This document shows, piece after piece, positions 53,125 to 62,440 of a DNA stretch of 64,000 nucleotides. The translations under genes and the position numbers were made by a program. The first letter of the stretch is position 1, and each line of letters opens with the position of its first letter. This DNA is from Spirochaetales bacterium (GTDB lineage Bacteria > Spirochaetota > Spirochaetia > DAHUYW01), in assembly GCA_027306915.1 (NCBI GenBank), contig DAHUYW010000011.1, positions 48,271-112,270 on the forward strand, read 5' to 3'. The notes beneath the pieces were generated by a model. It did no database searches. It was given only the letters and a program-made list of their open reading frames with translations, and had not been told where the DNA came from.

Positions 53125-53290
53125 TCTCCTTCGTTAGGCCTTGCGACGGTCGCGCCCGATGCCGCCAAGAGCCGCGCGCTTGAGCACCGGAGCTACCCCG
53201 AGCGCTACTGGAAGCGCAAGATCATCGCTCCGTCGATGTTCTTCTTCTCCCTCGCTCTCGACCGGCACCGCGCGCGCAGCGCCGGTCAGT
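53125..53290 (+). pseudogene. Remnant of a phytoene-desaturase-like (CrtI) gene
   Basis: One frame reads VAPDAAKSRALEHRSYPERY followed by WKRKIIAPSMFFFSLALDR. The YW-RRxxAPS-F-GLD pattern is typical of the middle of CrtI-type carotenoid desaturases. The FAD-binding N-terminus and the C-terminal motif are not found nearby, and the frame runs into the 3' end of the SDR gene. A decayed fragment is the best reading. Confidence 0.45.
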
Positions 53291-54080
53291 CCTCAATCAC
53301 CGACCGCTTTAGAAGCGGGGCGGTCAAGAAACGGAAAAGGATTTTGCGCCCAGTGAGCCAGGCGACGTGAGCTCCGCTCTTGTGCGGCGCGAGAATCCGC
53401 GGAGCCAGAAAGGCTGCGACGGTCTCTGGTTTGTCGGCAAGAATGTTGAACACCCTCTTGGTCCGCTCCCAGGCGGCGCGATTCGCCTGGTCAATCTGTC
53501 CCATGGTGAAGTCGGTGATCATGATCCCGGGGCTCAAGGTCCCGATGACGACGCCGGTGGCTTTGGCCTCAACGGCGAGGGCCACCGCGACGTAGCGCAG
53601 GGCCCGCTTCGTGGCGCCGTAGACGGACAGCCCGTCCATGATTCGCCCGTCGGAGCCGTGACCTTCCATGAACCAGATGGCGCCGGAGCCTTGCGCGATC
53701 ATTCCCCGCATCGCGACGCGCGCCCCGTAGAGGATTCCGAGGAGGTCGGTGCGAACGACGCTTTCCATCACTTTGGGCTCGATCGTCCAGATCGAGCGCA
53801 TGGGCTGGCCGATTCCGGCGTTGTTGATCCAGTGGTCGACTCCCCCGAGGGCTTGATGCGCCAACTTCCAGAGTGCCTCGACCTGATCGAAGTCGGTCAC
53901 GTCGCAGGCGGTCCCGTGAAGGGCGGCCGAGGGGAGCTCTTTTCGAAGGATGGCTACGGCGGCCTTGGTGGACTCTTGGGTACTCCCCGAGACCACGACC
54001 GCGCACCCGCGCGATAGAAACTCCCGCGCAAGCGCCAGCCCAAGCCCGCGCGACGATCCGGTAATGACTATGCGTTGCAT
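53286..54080 (-). CDS. Short-chain dehydrogenase/reductase
   Basis: A 264-residue SDR. The cofactor motif is TGSSRGLGLALAREF, then NNAGIGQP, GAIWFMEGHGSDG and the catalytic YGATKRALRY; SPGIMITDF follows. The GHGSDGR...SVYGATK segment is reminiscent of the NYC1/NOL chlorophyll b reductase branch, but the substrate is unknown. It lies tail-to-tail with the CrtI-like remnant and is divergent from cysE. Confidence 0.82.
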   Translation of the reverse strand: MQRIVITGSSRGLGLALAREFLSRGCAVVVSGSTQESTKAAVAILRKELPSAALHGTACDVTDFDQVEALWKLAHQALGGVDHWINNAGIGQPMRSIWTIEPKVMESVVRTDLLGILYGARVAMRGMIAQGSGAIWFMEGHGSDGRIMDGLSVYGATKRALRYVAVALAVEAKATGVVIGTLSPGIMITDFTMGQIDQANRAAWERTKRVFNILADKPETVAAFLAPRILAPHKSGAHVAWLTGRKILFRFLTAPLLKRSVIED

Positions 54081-54134
54081 GGCTCATGGTGGCCCATCGA
54101 GAACGGCCCGTCAATTGCAGCTCACCTACGCTCC

Positions 54135-54163
54135 TTGACATCGCCTTTCCATCCTCCGACAAT
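54135..54163 (+). promoter_or_regulatory. Promoter of cysE, near-leaderless
   Basis: TTGACA at 54135-54140, 17-base spacer, GACAAT at 54158-54163. The -10 box ends 12 bases before ATG 54176, leaving about six untranslated bases and no ribosome binding site. Confidence 0.7.
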
Positions 54164-54175
54164 GTTCCCACAAAT

Positions 54176-55054
54176 ATGGACACAACCTCCTGGATGAACG
54201 ATTTTCTGCCCGATATCGTCGAGCGGATGAAGAAAAGCATCGACGAGCGCTACCACGTGCGCGCCGGGGACTACATGGGCCTGTCGGGACGCACCGACAT
54301 CTACGAGGTGCTCGACGACCTGCTCGCCGTGCTCTTCCCGGGCAGCTACAGCAAGGAAAAGGTCGAGGAGGGCGAGCTTTCGTTCTTTATCGACGATACC
54401 CTGCGGCATGTGAGCTTCAAGCTCTTGCGGCTGATGAAAGGGGCCTTTGAAAACGCATGGACCAACGGCGATTGCGGCGACTGCGAAGCCCGAGCGCGCG
54501 ACGCCCTCTTTCACCTCATGCAGGCGATGCCCGACATCCGCAACACGCTCATCCTCGACGTCGAATCGGCGTACAACGGCGACCCTGCGGCGACCTCCCT
54601 GGACGAGATCGTCCTCGCCTACCCTTGCATCGACGCTATCGCCACCTACCGGCTCGCGCACGAGCTCTATGAGCTGAAGGTCCCGATCATCCCGCGGATC
54701 ATGTCCGAGCGGGCCCACTCGCGTACGGGAATCGACATTCATCCGGGTGCGGTTATCGGCGCACGCTTCTTCATCGACCACGGCACGGGCGTCGTGATAG
54801 GCGAGACTACCTCGATCGGCGAAAACGTGAAGATCTATCAGGGAGTGACCCTCGGGGCGAAATCACCCTACGCGCCCGACGGGTCGGTGCGCCGCGGGCA
54901 GAAACGTCATCCGACCATCGAGGACGATGTGATCATCTACGCGAACGCGACGATTCTTGGCGGGGAGACCGTGATCGGCGCGGGGTCGATCATCGGCGGA
55001 AACACCTGGATCACCTCGTCGGTGGCGCCGCACACGGTGGTCTACCGGAACTGA
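54176..55054 (+). CDS. cysE: Serine O-acetyltransferase
   Basis: A 292-residue enzyme acetylating serine for cysteine synthesis. The helical N-terminal domain (DALFHLMQAMPDIRNTLILD, AYPCIDAIATYRLAHELYEL) precedes the left-handed beta-helix with the catalytic motif GIDIHPGAVIG, FFIDHGTGVVIGETTSIG, IYQGVTLGAKS and HPTIEDDVIIYANATILGG. It has the extended N-terminus of the EpsC/large CysE subtype. It is 7 bases upstream of glnE, an unusual pairing of sulfur and nitrogen genes. Confidence 0.92.
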   Translation: MDTTSWMNDFLPDIVERMKKSIDERYHVRAGDYMGLSGRTDIYEVLDDLLAVLFPGSYSKEKVEEGELSFFIDDTLRHVSFKLLRLMKGAFENAWTNGDCGDCEARARDALFHLMQAMPDIRNTLILDVESAYNGDPAATSLDEIVLAYPCIDAIATYRLAHELYELKVPIIPRIMSERAHSRTGIDIHPGAVIGARFFIDHGTGVVIGETTSIGENVKIYQGVTLGAKSPYAPDGSVRRGQKRHPTIEDDVIIYANATILGGETVIGAGSIIGGNTWITSSVAPHTVVYRN

Positions 55055-55061
55055 AGCGCAC

Positions 55062-58000
55062 ATGGAGGGCAGGCCGTCCGCGGCGGAGCTCAAGCACCTC
55101 TGCCCCGAAATCCCGATTGGGTTCCTCGAGGAGTATCTCGAGGGATTTGGCGAGCGCTACTTCGAGAGCTTCGAGCCGGCCGACCTTCTCGCTCACGTGC
55201 GCGCCCTCGCATCGCTTTCCGCCAATCGCCTGTGCACCCTGCTCTTCCGCGAGCTTGGCGGATCGGGCTCCGATGCCACGAAACAGGCGGAGATCACAGT
55301 CGTCGCCTTCAACTACACCGGCGAGTTCGCCGTCATCACGGGGCTCCTCGCCGCGAGCGGCTTCGATATTGGCTCGGGCGATGTCTTCACCTCGCGCGCC
55401 GGGGAACCCACGCGGACCGACGGGATCGGCCGGCGGCGCATCGTCGACCGGTTCACGGGGATTCTTGCGGGGGGAGGCGACCTCGCGCGCTGGCACGAGA
55501 CGATCGAAGAGCGCCTGTCCTCGCTCCTCGCCCTTCTCGAGCGGGGAGACGCCGAGTCGCGCGCGCAGTCGCGCCAGCGGCTCTATGAAGGAGTGGTTCA
55601 GACCCTCACCGATGTGCCGGAGCCTGGCGCCTACCTCTTCCCCGTGGAAATCCAGACCGAGCTCTCGCCGGAGGGAGCGACCCGCCTCAAGGTCTTCTCG
55701 GAGGACACCCCCTTCTTCCTCTTTTCCCTAAGCAATGCCCTCGCCCTCCACGACGTTTCCATCGAGCACGTGCGAATTCGCACCGCGGCAGCTCGGGTTG
55801 AGGACGAGATCGATTTTGTGGATGCTCGCGGGAATGCGGTGACCGACGCAGGCGCGCTGAATCAGATAAAGCTCTCGGTCCTCTTTACGAAGCAGTTCAC
55901 CTATTTCCTCGGCAAGGCCCCGGATCCCTACGCTGCGCTCCTGCGCTTCGAGTCGATCACCGAGGAGATCCTGTCGGCCTCGGAAGAGGGGGCGTGGCTG
56001 CGTCTCCTGTCGAACCCGCGCATCCTCGAGGATCTCGCGAAGCTCCTGGGAACGAGCGACTTCTTGTGGGAGGACTTCATCCGCGGGCAATACGAGACCC
56101 TCCTTCCTATGCTCGCACCTTCGGTCCGCCAGGGACATCTAAGCCACCCCGAGGGAGAGCTCGCCTCCCTGCTCGAAGCGGAGCTCGCCGCTGCTTCGAC
56201 CCTCGAGGAGAAGCGCCGCATATTGAACCGCTTCAAGGACAACGAGAGCTACCTCATCGACCTCGACCATCTCATCACCCCCGGGGTCGACTTTCTCACC
56301 TTGAGCCGGAAGCTCACTGCGCTCGCCGAGGCGGTCGTCAACGCGGCGGTGCGCCTAATCAGGAACGGGCTCGTCGCCCGCTACGGGACCCCGCGGAGCT
56401 TCGCCGGTCTGCCCGCGCAGTACGCCATCCTCGGCCTCGGCAAGCTCGGCGGCCAAGCCCTCGGCTACGCCTCGGATATCGAGCTTCTTTTCGTCTACAG
56501 CGACTCCGGCGAAACCGACGGCGGCGAGAAGATCGCGAACCGTGAGTTCTTCGAGTATCTTTTCAAGGAGGCCGTCAACCTCATCGAGGCCAAGCGCGAG
56601 GGCATTTTTCACGTCGACCTTCGGCTGCGTCCCTACGGCCGGAACACCCCCATCGCGGTAAGCCTCGACACCTTCTGCCGCTACTACGGCCCCGGCGGCG
56701 AGGCGATGAGCTACGAAAAGCTCGCCCTGGTGCGGATGCGGTCGATCGGCGGCGATCTGGAGTTCGCGCACCTTGTAGAGCGGCTGCGCGACGACATGGT
56801 TTATGAAAGCGCTAGCATCAATCTCGCTGACCTCCGGGAGCTGCGCGAGAAGCAGCTTGCCGCCATGACAAGCCCGGGTCGGCTCAATGCCAAGTTCAGT
56901 CCGGGCGCCCTCGTCGACCTCGAATACAGCGTACAGATCATCCAGTGCATGTTCGGTAAGGACGATCCGCAGCTTCGCACCCCGCAGATCCATGCCGCCT
57001 TGGACCAGCTCGTACGCCGGGGCCACTTGAGCGACGAAGAGGCGAGCGACCTCGTCGAGGCCTACCATTTCCAGCGCCGGCTCATCAACGGCCTTCGTGT
57101 CCTGCGGGGCTCCGCGAAGGATCTCTTTCTTCCGCCGCCGGACTCCGATGAATACGTCCACCTTGCTCGACGCATGGGCTACTCCAAACAGTTCGGTCTT
57201 ACCCCTGCCCAGCTCCTGCACCTCGAGTTCGAGACCCGCACCGCGACCGTGCGCAGCTTCGTTGAGCGCCATCTCGGGCGCGGCTCCCTTCCCGGTCCGC
57301 CGGTCGGAAACGTCGCCGACCTGGTCCTTGCCGAAGATCCGCCGCAGGCGCTTCGCGGCCGCATCCTTGCCGAAGGCGGTTTCACCGACCCCGAGCGAGC
57401 CTATGCAAACCTTCGGTTCATAGCCGGCGAGGGTAAGCGCCGAATGCTCTTCGCCCGTCTTGCGGTCCTCGCATGGGAATACCTCGTTGCCTCGCCCGAC
57501 CCCGACATGGCTCTGAACAACTGGGAGCGCTACGTCGGCTCCATCCCGGATCCGGAGGCCCACCTTTCCCGGCTTCTCGACCAGCCCAAGCGCCTCGAGG
57601 TGCTCCTCGCCGTATTCTCGGGGAGCCAGTTCCTCGCCGACGAGCTGGTTCGCAACCCCGAAACCTTTGCCTGGGTCTCGAGTCCGGCACTGATCGGCGC
57701 GCTGCGCACCCGCGAGGCTATGCTGTCGGACCTCCGGTCGCTCGCCGCGTCCTCCCCGGACCGGCAGGCCTGGCGCGCCGCGCTGCGCAGCTTCCGGCGC
57801 CGGGAGATCCTGCGCATCGGAACGCGCGACCTTTGCCTCGGAACCCCCATGCAGGAAATCGTCCTTGAGCTGTCCAACCTCGCGGAGACGATCATCCAGG
57901 GGTCGGTGGAGCGGATCGAAGCCGACAGCGAGCTGACCGAGGTCTGCGCCGCCGCAGGCTTCTGCGTCCTTGCGTTCGGGAAGCTCGGAGGCAGGGAGCT

Positions 58001-58904
58001 GAACTATAGCTCGGACATCGACCTCCTCGGGGTCTACTCCGCAGGCGGCGAGCGCGAAGCCAGGGTGTGCGGCTCGGTCATGGAGCAGCTGCGCGCCGAT
58101 CTTTCGGACCACACCCCGGAGGGCTACGTCTACCGCGTCGATCTTCGCCTGCGCCCCTACGGCCGCTCGGGGCCGCTCGTGCAGACGCTCCCCGCGCTTC
58201 TCACCTACTACCGGGAGAACGCCTCCCTGTGGGAGTTCCAAGCGCTCCTGAAGCTTCGCCCGGTGGGCGGAAGTCACGAGACCGGAGAAAGGCTCCTCGA
58301 GGAGCTGCGCCCTCTCCTTCTGAGAGACTGGAGCGGAAGGGAGGTTGCCGATTCGATAGTGCGCCTCAGGCGCTCGGCGGAGAACGCCGCGGCTGGTGTA
58401 AATGGCGCGGCCGAACGCGCGGCGGCGGCCAGTGGCGCCGGCGCGGCGGCAGCGAACGGGTCCGGAGCTTCCGGCTCCGAGGCCTCGATCGAGTTCTCCG
58501 GCCCGGTCGACGTGAAGAATGGACCCGGCGGGATTCGGGACATCGAGTTTCTCCTCCAGGGAATCCAGCTCGTCGAAGGGAAAGACCATCCGGGGATCGT
58601 CACCGGAAACACGGTCGAGGGCCTTCGCGCGCTCGCGGCGGCCGGGCTACTGCCGGCCGCGAGCACCGAAGAGCTCCTCTCCGACTATCTCTTCCTGCGA
58701 CGGATCGAGCATTTTCTCCAGCTTTATGACGACCGACAGATTCACGCCATCCCCGAAGGAGAGCGCGAGCGCACGGCCCTCGCCCGTCGGATCGAGGGAC
58801 GCCGGGTCGACGCGGAGCAGTTCATGGGGCGGCTCGAAGCGACGCTCAGGCGCGTCCGCGCGAGCTACGAGGAGGGGCTCAAGCAGCTGCGCCGCAAGCG
58901 GTAA
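55062..58904 (+). CDS. glnE: Glutamine synthetase adenylyltransferase with N-terminal ACT-like domain
   Basis: A 1280-residue protein; E. coli GlnE has about 946. It adenylylates and deadenylylates glutamine synthetase. Two nucleotidyltransferase domains are visible: GLGKLGGQALGYASDIELL (near residue 457) and FGKLGGRELNYSSDIDLLG (near residue 970). The first has SDIE where SDID is usual, still a permitted metal ligand. Residues about 70-125 (EITVVAFNYTGEFAVITGLL) look like an ACT domain, so it may sense an amino acid directly. An Ala/Gly linker (about 1107-1145) interrupts the C-terminal region before NGPGGIRDIEF. ATG 55062 follows cysE closely. Confidence 0.88.
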   Translation: MEGRPSAAELKHLCPEIPIGFLEEYLEGFGERYFESFEPADLLAHVRALASLSANRLCTLLFRELGGSGSDATKQAEITVVAFNYTGEFAVITGLLAASGFDIGSGDVFTSRAGEPTRTDGIGRRRIVDRFTGILAGGGDLARWHETIEERLSSLLALLERGDAESRAQSRQRLYEGVVQTLTDVPEPGAYLFPVEIQTELSPEGATRLKVFSEDTPFFLFSLSNALALHDVSIEHVRIRTAAARVEDEIDFVDARGNAVTDAGALNQIKLSVLFTKQFTYFLGKAPDPYAALLRFESITEEILSASEEGAWLRLLSNPRILEDLAKLLGTSDFLWEDFIRGQYETLLPMLAPSVRQGHLSHPEGELASLLEAELAAASTLEEKRRILNRFKDNESYLIDLDHLITPGVDFLTLSRKLTALAEAVVNAAVRLIRNGLVARYGTPRSFAGLPAQYAILGLGKLGGQALGYASDIELLFVYSDSGETDGGEKIANREFFEYLFKEAVNLIEAKREGIFHVDLRLRPYGRNTPIAVSLDTFCRYYGPGGEAMSYEKLALVRMRSIGGDLEFAHLVERLRDDMVYESASINLADLRELREKQLAAMTSPGRLNAKFSPGALVDLEYSVQIIQCMFGKDDPQLRTPQIHAALDQLVRRGHLSDEEASDLVEAYHFQRRLINGLRVLRGSAKDLFLPPPDSDEYVHLARRMGYSKQFGLTPAQLLHLEFETRTATVRSFVERHLGRGSLPGPPVGNVADLVLAEDPPQALRGRILAEGGFTDPERAYANLRFIAGEGKRRMLFARLAVLAWEYLVASPDPDMALNNWERYVGSIPDPEAHLSRLLDQPKRLEVLLAVFSGSQFLADELVRNPETFAWVSSPALIGALRTREAMLSDLRSLAASSPDRQAWRAALRSFRRREILRIGTRDLCLGTPMQEIVLELSNLAETIIQGSVERIEADSELTEVCAAAGFCVLAFGKLGGRELNYSSDIDLLGVYSAGGEREARVCGSVMEQLRADLSDHTPEGYVYRVDLRLRPYGRSGPLVQTLPALLTYYRENASLWEFQALLKLRPVGGSHETGERLLEELRPLLLRDWSGREVADSIVRLRRSAENAAAGVNGAAERAAAASGAGAAAANGSGASGSEASIEFSGPVDVKNGPGGIRDIEFLLQGIQLVEGKDHPGIVTGNTVEGLRALAAAGLLPAASTEELLSDYLFLRRIEHFLQLYDDRQIHAIPEGERERTALARRIEGRRVDAEQFMGRLEATLRRVRASYEEGLKQLRRKR

Positions 58905-59072
58905 CCGGACGCATACGAGGGGCAACGCAGCGGGTCAGGCCGGGCGCATCGACGATTCCTGTCGCTGCCGGGTCGGACCGTGGCTGCGCACCCCCTCGTT
59001 ATTCCCGGAATTCGCGATCGTGTCGGGGTCAGGGCACTTCCCGGGAGAACTTGAGAGTGATAGAAGTCCGCT
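58905..59072. other. Intergenic region after glnE
   Basis: No gene and no convincing terminator; it leads into the IS630 fragment. Confidence 0.4.
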
Positions 59073-59297
59073 GTGGAGCGAGCTGAGTTTCATTTCGAAC
59101 CGGACCAACTGAAGGTTCTCAAGGAGTTTCACCGAGCCTGCAAGGACAGGAAAACCGCCGATCGCATCAAGGCAGTTCTGCTGATGGCCGGCGGATATAC
59201 CTACACGGAGATCAAGGGCATCTCGCTCATCGATGAGCGGACGCTGTATCGCTACGAAAATCGTCGTCGGGAGGGAAGAGTAATTGACGCCAGTTAG
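59073..59297 (+). pseudogene. IS630-family transposase fragment (N-terminal HTH)
   Basis: A 74-residue ORF whose text (LKEFHRACKDRKTADRIKAV, MAGGYTYTEIKG, DERTLYRYENRRREG) matches the N-terminal helix-turn-helix of IS630-type transposases. The DDE catalytic domain is absent: the frame ends after VIDAS and unrelated DNA follows. No inverted terminal repeats were recognised. Confidence 0.7.
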
Positions 59298-59372
59298 ACG
59301 GTTTGCGGAAATCGAGTCTTGACGCTGGCACCAGAGGTTGTAGGATGAGAGAAAATCGGCGGCTGCTCTACC

Positions 59373-59401
59373 TTGGTTTGCACTGCATCTTGTCGTACAC
59401 T
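59373..59401 (+). promoter_or_regulatory. Promoter of the small secreted protein at 59437
   Basis: TTGGTT at 59373-59378, 17-base spacer, TACACT at 59396-59401. A weaker alternative, TTGACG-N16-TAGGAT, starts at 59319. Confidence 0.5.
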
Positions 59402-59436
59402 CAAAACCAACAAGAGAAGCCTGCAGGAGGAAGGGT

Positions 59437-59916
59437 ATGAGGAAGCCGGTGATAGTTCCCATCGTTCTGGCGGCCTTACTTGCCGCAGTTCCTCTTTTGG
59501 CGTTTGGTCAGGAGATGTCCAGCCCAAAGCCGGATGAGGAGCTTTACGGAACGTGGGTAAACGAACAAATGATGCCCCCAAGAGTGATGATTAATCCTGA
59601 CGGATCATTTGCGGATTACTTTCCGGCATCTTATAGCAAACCTTATCAGGGCGGGAAAACGGAGATATTCAAGAAGTGGACGGATTCAGAGGGGAACGTC
59701 TACTACGATACTTACGACACCTTAACCTTTGGCTCTACTATGGAGCAGACTAAATTCCAATGCCTTAAGAAGGTAAGCAAGTCCGGAACGGTGCTTGAAT
59801 GGAATTGGGTTACCGTAAGCGAATTTGGACCCGGGAAATTCCCTTCAACGCTCGATCCGACGAAAAACGAACACGACGTAGCGGGGTACTTGATCTACTA
59901 TCGCGCGAAGGAATAG
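59437..59916 (+). CDS. Secreted small protein, lipocalin-like style, unknown function
   Basis: A 159-residue protein with a signal peptide (VPIVLAALLAAVPLLAFG) cleaved near AFG-QE. The mature part has GTWVN, MINPDGSFADY and repeated aromatic residues typical of a small beta-barrel or lipocalin-like fold. No family is recognised. AGGAGGAAGG precedes ATG 59437. It is markedly less GC-rich than the core genes and sits between transposase fragments, suggesting horizontal acquisition. Confidence 0.7.
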   Translation: MRKPVIVPIVLAALLAAVPLLAFGQEMSSPKPDEELYGTWVNEQMMPPRVMINPDGSFADYFPASYSKPYQGGKTEIFKKWTDSEGNVYYDTYDTLTFGSTMEQTKFQCLKKVSKSGTVLEWNWVTVSEFGPGKFPSTLDPTKNEHDVAGYLIYYRAKE

Positions 59917-60026
59917 GCAAAAACCGGTAAGCCTGCATTTCTCACCGCGTGAATTGAAAAGGTTTCCCCTTTGTGATGTACCGCGTTGCTGGCAGGCAAA
60001 CCGCATCAAACAAAAGGTAGATCCCT
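59917..60026. other. Spacer between the secreted-protein gene and the IS1380 remnant
   Basis: AT-richer non-coding DNA without a recognisable terminator or repeat. Confidence 0.3.
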
Positions 60027-60170
60027 ATGAAAACGGACCGTCGTACAAAGCCAGACGGCTTTCAAGAGATAGGTCCGGGTAGGTTGTCACTGACTTCGAT
60101 GGAGGAACAATCACCTCGGACGGCGGAGCGCTACGTAAGCGACCATTCTCCCCACCTCGGGAGGGTAAAG
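60027..60170 (+). pseudogene. IS1380-family transposase remnant (N-terminus)
   Basis: ATG 60027 opens MKTDRRTKPDGFQEIGPGR. A one-frame shift then gives VVTDFDGGTITSDGGAL, the hallmark N-terminal motif of IS1380-type transposases as I remember it. The rest of the gene is missing. Confidence 0.55.
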
Positions 60171-60189
60171 GAGTCTATCGAATGTTCGC

Positions 60190-60440
60190 GCGGACGGCGT
60201 TGGTGGTCCGCTCGGCGGTGAGATTCTCAGGAAGAAGCGCCGCGTAGTCGGTTTCGCTCGTGATGGTCGGAATCTTGTCGAACAGATAGTGCAGGTAGGT
60301 GTATGGGTCCAGTCTGTCGGCCATTGCGGTTTGGATGATCGAGTAGATCGCGCAGGAGGCGTCCGTTCCCGCGGGACTGCCCGAGACGCCCAACATCCGA
60401 CATGGACGATGCGAGGCAGCCCTTCGAAGGCCCGGTCGAA
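60190..60440 (-). pseudogene. IS66-family transposase remnant (C-terminus)
   Basis: On the minus strand GSPAGTDASCAIYSIIQTAM and DPYTYLHYLFDKIP, TSETDYAALLPENL match the C-terminal end of IS66 TnpC transposases. The catalytic part upstream is gone or scrambled in other frames. Confidence 0.7.
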
Positions 60441-60900
60441 TCTCGACTGGAGATTGCTCCCCGGGGGTCTCGGAGCAGAGTTCCGCGGCAACCTCAAGCC
60501 GCCTCACCGGATTCCTCTGATCTTTTCCACCGAGCAAATCTCGCAGGGAGGCGAAACGGCGTACTGGACGAACAGCCCTACGGGCATCTCAACCTCAATG
60601 CCATCTCTAGTCTCCCTGCCGGCCTCGGAAAACTTGATGACGAATTCGTCGTAGAGCACGGCGCAGACCTTTTGGGTCCCCCTCGCGAAAAATCTGCAGG
60701 ACCCTCAGCCGGAGCTCAGACGTGAGCCCCTTCAACATCACGAAGTAATCCTGAAGCCGGTTGCTCAAGATGCATCGTTTGTACTTGCGATTCGCAGCGC
60801 CATAGGGTGACATGGGAAGGGGGCTGAGATTTCATCTGGCCTCCGACCCAGAAGGTCACCTGTGACAATATCAGAAATTACGATATATATTAGAAATCGT
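60441..60900. other. Insertion-sequence debris and AT-rich upstream region
   Basis: Apart from the 60607-60813 frame I see no gene. From 60857 the DNA becomes AT-rich, with a direct repeat AGAAAT near 60873 and 60892 just upstream of the -35 box; it may act as an UP element or operator. Confidence 0.4.
60607..60813 (-). other. Short ORF, possible antitoxin-like fragment
   Basis: A 68-codon frame with NRLQDYFVMLKGLTSELRLRV, vaguely like the N-terminal helix of small antitoxin-type proteins. No partner toxin and no clear ribosome binding site. It may be debris of an IS element. Confidence 0.2.
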
Positions 60901-60929
60901 TTGACAGGTCGCTGAACCTACCATACAAT
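60901..60929 (+). promoter_or_regulatory. Near-consensus promoter of the sugar ABC operon
   Basis: TTGACA at 60901-60906, 17-base spacer, TACAAT at 60924-60929, with AT-rich DNA upstream. The leader contains the inverted repeats CCACG-N8-CGTGG (60954-60971) and GGGAT-N13-ATCCC (60958-60980), possible operators. Confidence 0.85.
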
Positions 60930-61006
60930 AAAGTCGTGTCAGCGTTGCTGGATCCACGGGATTTGTCGTGGGAATATCCCAAATCAATTCCAGAGGGGGG
61001 AGTCAA

Positions 61007-62395
61007 ATGAAGCGAGTAGGCAAATGCATGTGGTTTCTTGCACTAGTATCGCTCTTTGTCGTCGCCGCGATACCGCTATTCGCGGGAGGAAAGCAGGAAG
61101 CTGCCAGCTCGGGAGGAGGCGCGGCGGCAACCGCCGCAACGGGACCAGAGGGCTACCCGGCGTATAACGGCCCAGCGGTGGAATTGAGCGAGTGGGCCTG
61201 GACCAGCAACGAGAACTTCGCCAACGATGTTTTCATGAAGGCATACCCGAACATCAAGGTCAAGTGGACGAACAACGGCGTTCCCTATCCTCAGATTTTA
61301 ACGGCGACTGCCGCCGGAAGCGGTCTGCCGGACGTTGTCATGAGCGAATACACGTACGCCCCTCAGTTCATGCTGTATGGTAGCTTTCAGCCGATCAACA
61401 AATGGGTTCCCGAGTCGACCTACCTGAAATACTATCCGGCGGTCACCCTGAAATGGACCTCGATGGGCGGTAAGATCTATGGCACGCCTCAGGACAGCGG
61501 CGCCGCTACTATGGTCTACCGCAAGGATGTCTTTGACAAGTACGGGCTGACGGTGCCCAAGACGTGGGCGGACTTCGAGAAGGTGGCCGAAAAGCTGCAC
61601 GCCGCGGATCCCAACATCACCGCGCTTTCCTTCCCTGCGAACTGGGTTCTTGGGCCTCTAGGATTGGTATGGCAGGCGGGAGGAAAGCTGTTCGATTATT
61701 CGAACGGGAAATGGTATATCGATTTCACCAACCCGACCGCCATGAAGGTCTTCGACTTCTGGGGAAAGCTCATTCGGGAGGGTTTGGTCAAAGGCGACAA
61801 CTGGTGGAACGCGGACTGGTACAAGGAGCTGGCAGACGGCAAGACTGCCATGGTCGTGTCCGGCGGATGGTTCCCCGAGTGGCTCCAGTTGAACTGCAAG
61901 GTTCCTGATGGGCTCTGGCGCGTGGCCACGGTCCCGCAGTGGGACGCCTCAAACCCTGAGAACGGCGAAATGGGCGGGTCCGGTTTCTACGTGAGCAGCC
62001 AGAGCAAGAACCCGGAAGCTGCAGCGCTCTTCGTTCTCTGGCTGAACTCGGAGAAGGATTCGCTCGTTCAGCTTCACGATAAGAGCCAGCTTCCCATCCT
62101 CTGGTCCAATACCTTCACGAATGTATTGGCGCCTGAGCTGGCAGACCAGCCGTATCCGTATTTCGGCGGGCAGAAAATCACGCCCGTCAGCGTAGAGGCG
62201 ATGGGCCAGGTGAAAACCGCCTTCACGGCAGTCCCGATCATGGATTATGTGTCGTCAAGCTACAACGACGAGATGCAGAAGTTCTTAAGTGGTGCGGAGA
62301 ACATTACCACCTTCGTGCAGAACTGGCAGGCCAATGTCGTGGCCTTCATGAAGAAGCAGGGATTCACCGACCTCGTGGTGGGTTCGTTGCCGTGA
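61007..62395 (+). CDS. Sugar ABC transporter substrate-binding protein (family 1)
   Basis: A 462-residue exported binding protein. The signal peptide ends LFA-GGKQEAASSGG, the spirochaete-style form without a lipobox Cys. Family 1 features are PNIKVKWTNNGVPYPQIL, GLPDVVMSEYTYAPQF, GGKIYGTPQDSGAATMVYRKDVFDKYGL and the C-terminal lobe with GDNWWNADWYKELADGKTAM. ATG 61007 has AGGGGGGAG at good spacing; an earlier in-frame ATG (60968) lies inside the leader. It delivers an unidentified carbohydrate to the two permeases downstream. Confidence 0.92.
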   Translation: MKRVGKCMWFLALVSLFVVAAIPLFAGGKQEAASSGGGAAATAATGPEGYPAYNGPAVELSEWAWTSNENFANDVFMKAYPNIKVKWTNNGVPYPQILTATAAGSGLPDVVMSEYTYAPQFMLYGSFQPINKWVPESTYLKYYPAVTLKWTSMGGKIYGTPQDSGAATMVYRKDVFDKYGLTVPKTWADFEKVAEKLHAADPNITALSFPANWVLGPLGLVWQAGGKLFDYSNGKWYIDFTNPTAMKVFDFWGKLIREGLVKGDNWWNADWYKELADGKTAMVVSGGWFPEWLQLNCKVPDGLWRVATVPQWDASNPENGEMGGSGFYVSSQSKNPEAAALFVLWLNSEKDSLVQLHDKSQLPILWSNTFTNVLAPELADQPYPYFGGQKITPVSVEAMGQVKTAFTAVPIMDYVSSSYNDEMQKFLSGAENITTFVQNWQANVVAFMKKQGFTDLVVGSLP

Positions 62396-62440
62396 GGAAG
62401 CAGAGCTGAAGCGCACGGTCAAATCCTCACCGTCATCATC

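Noticed and set aside
56355..58589. 744-codon minus-strand frame across glnE
   Set aside because: GlnE motifs on the plus strand cover the same bases; the antisense frame shows no recognisable motif.
59325..59341. Sigma-54-like element TGGCACCAGAGGTTGT
   Set aside because: The -12 half is displaced by one base and lacks GC, so spacing is wrong.
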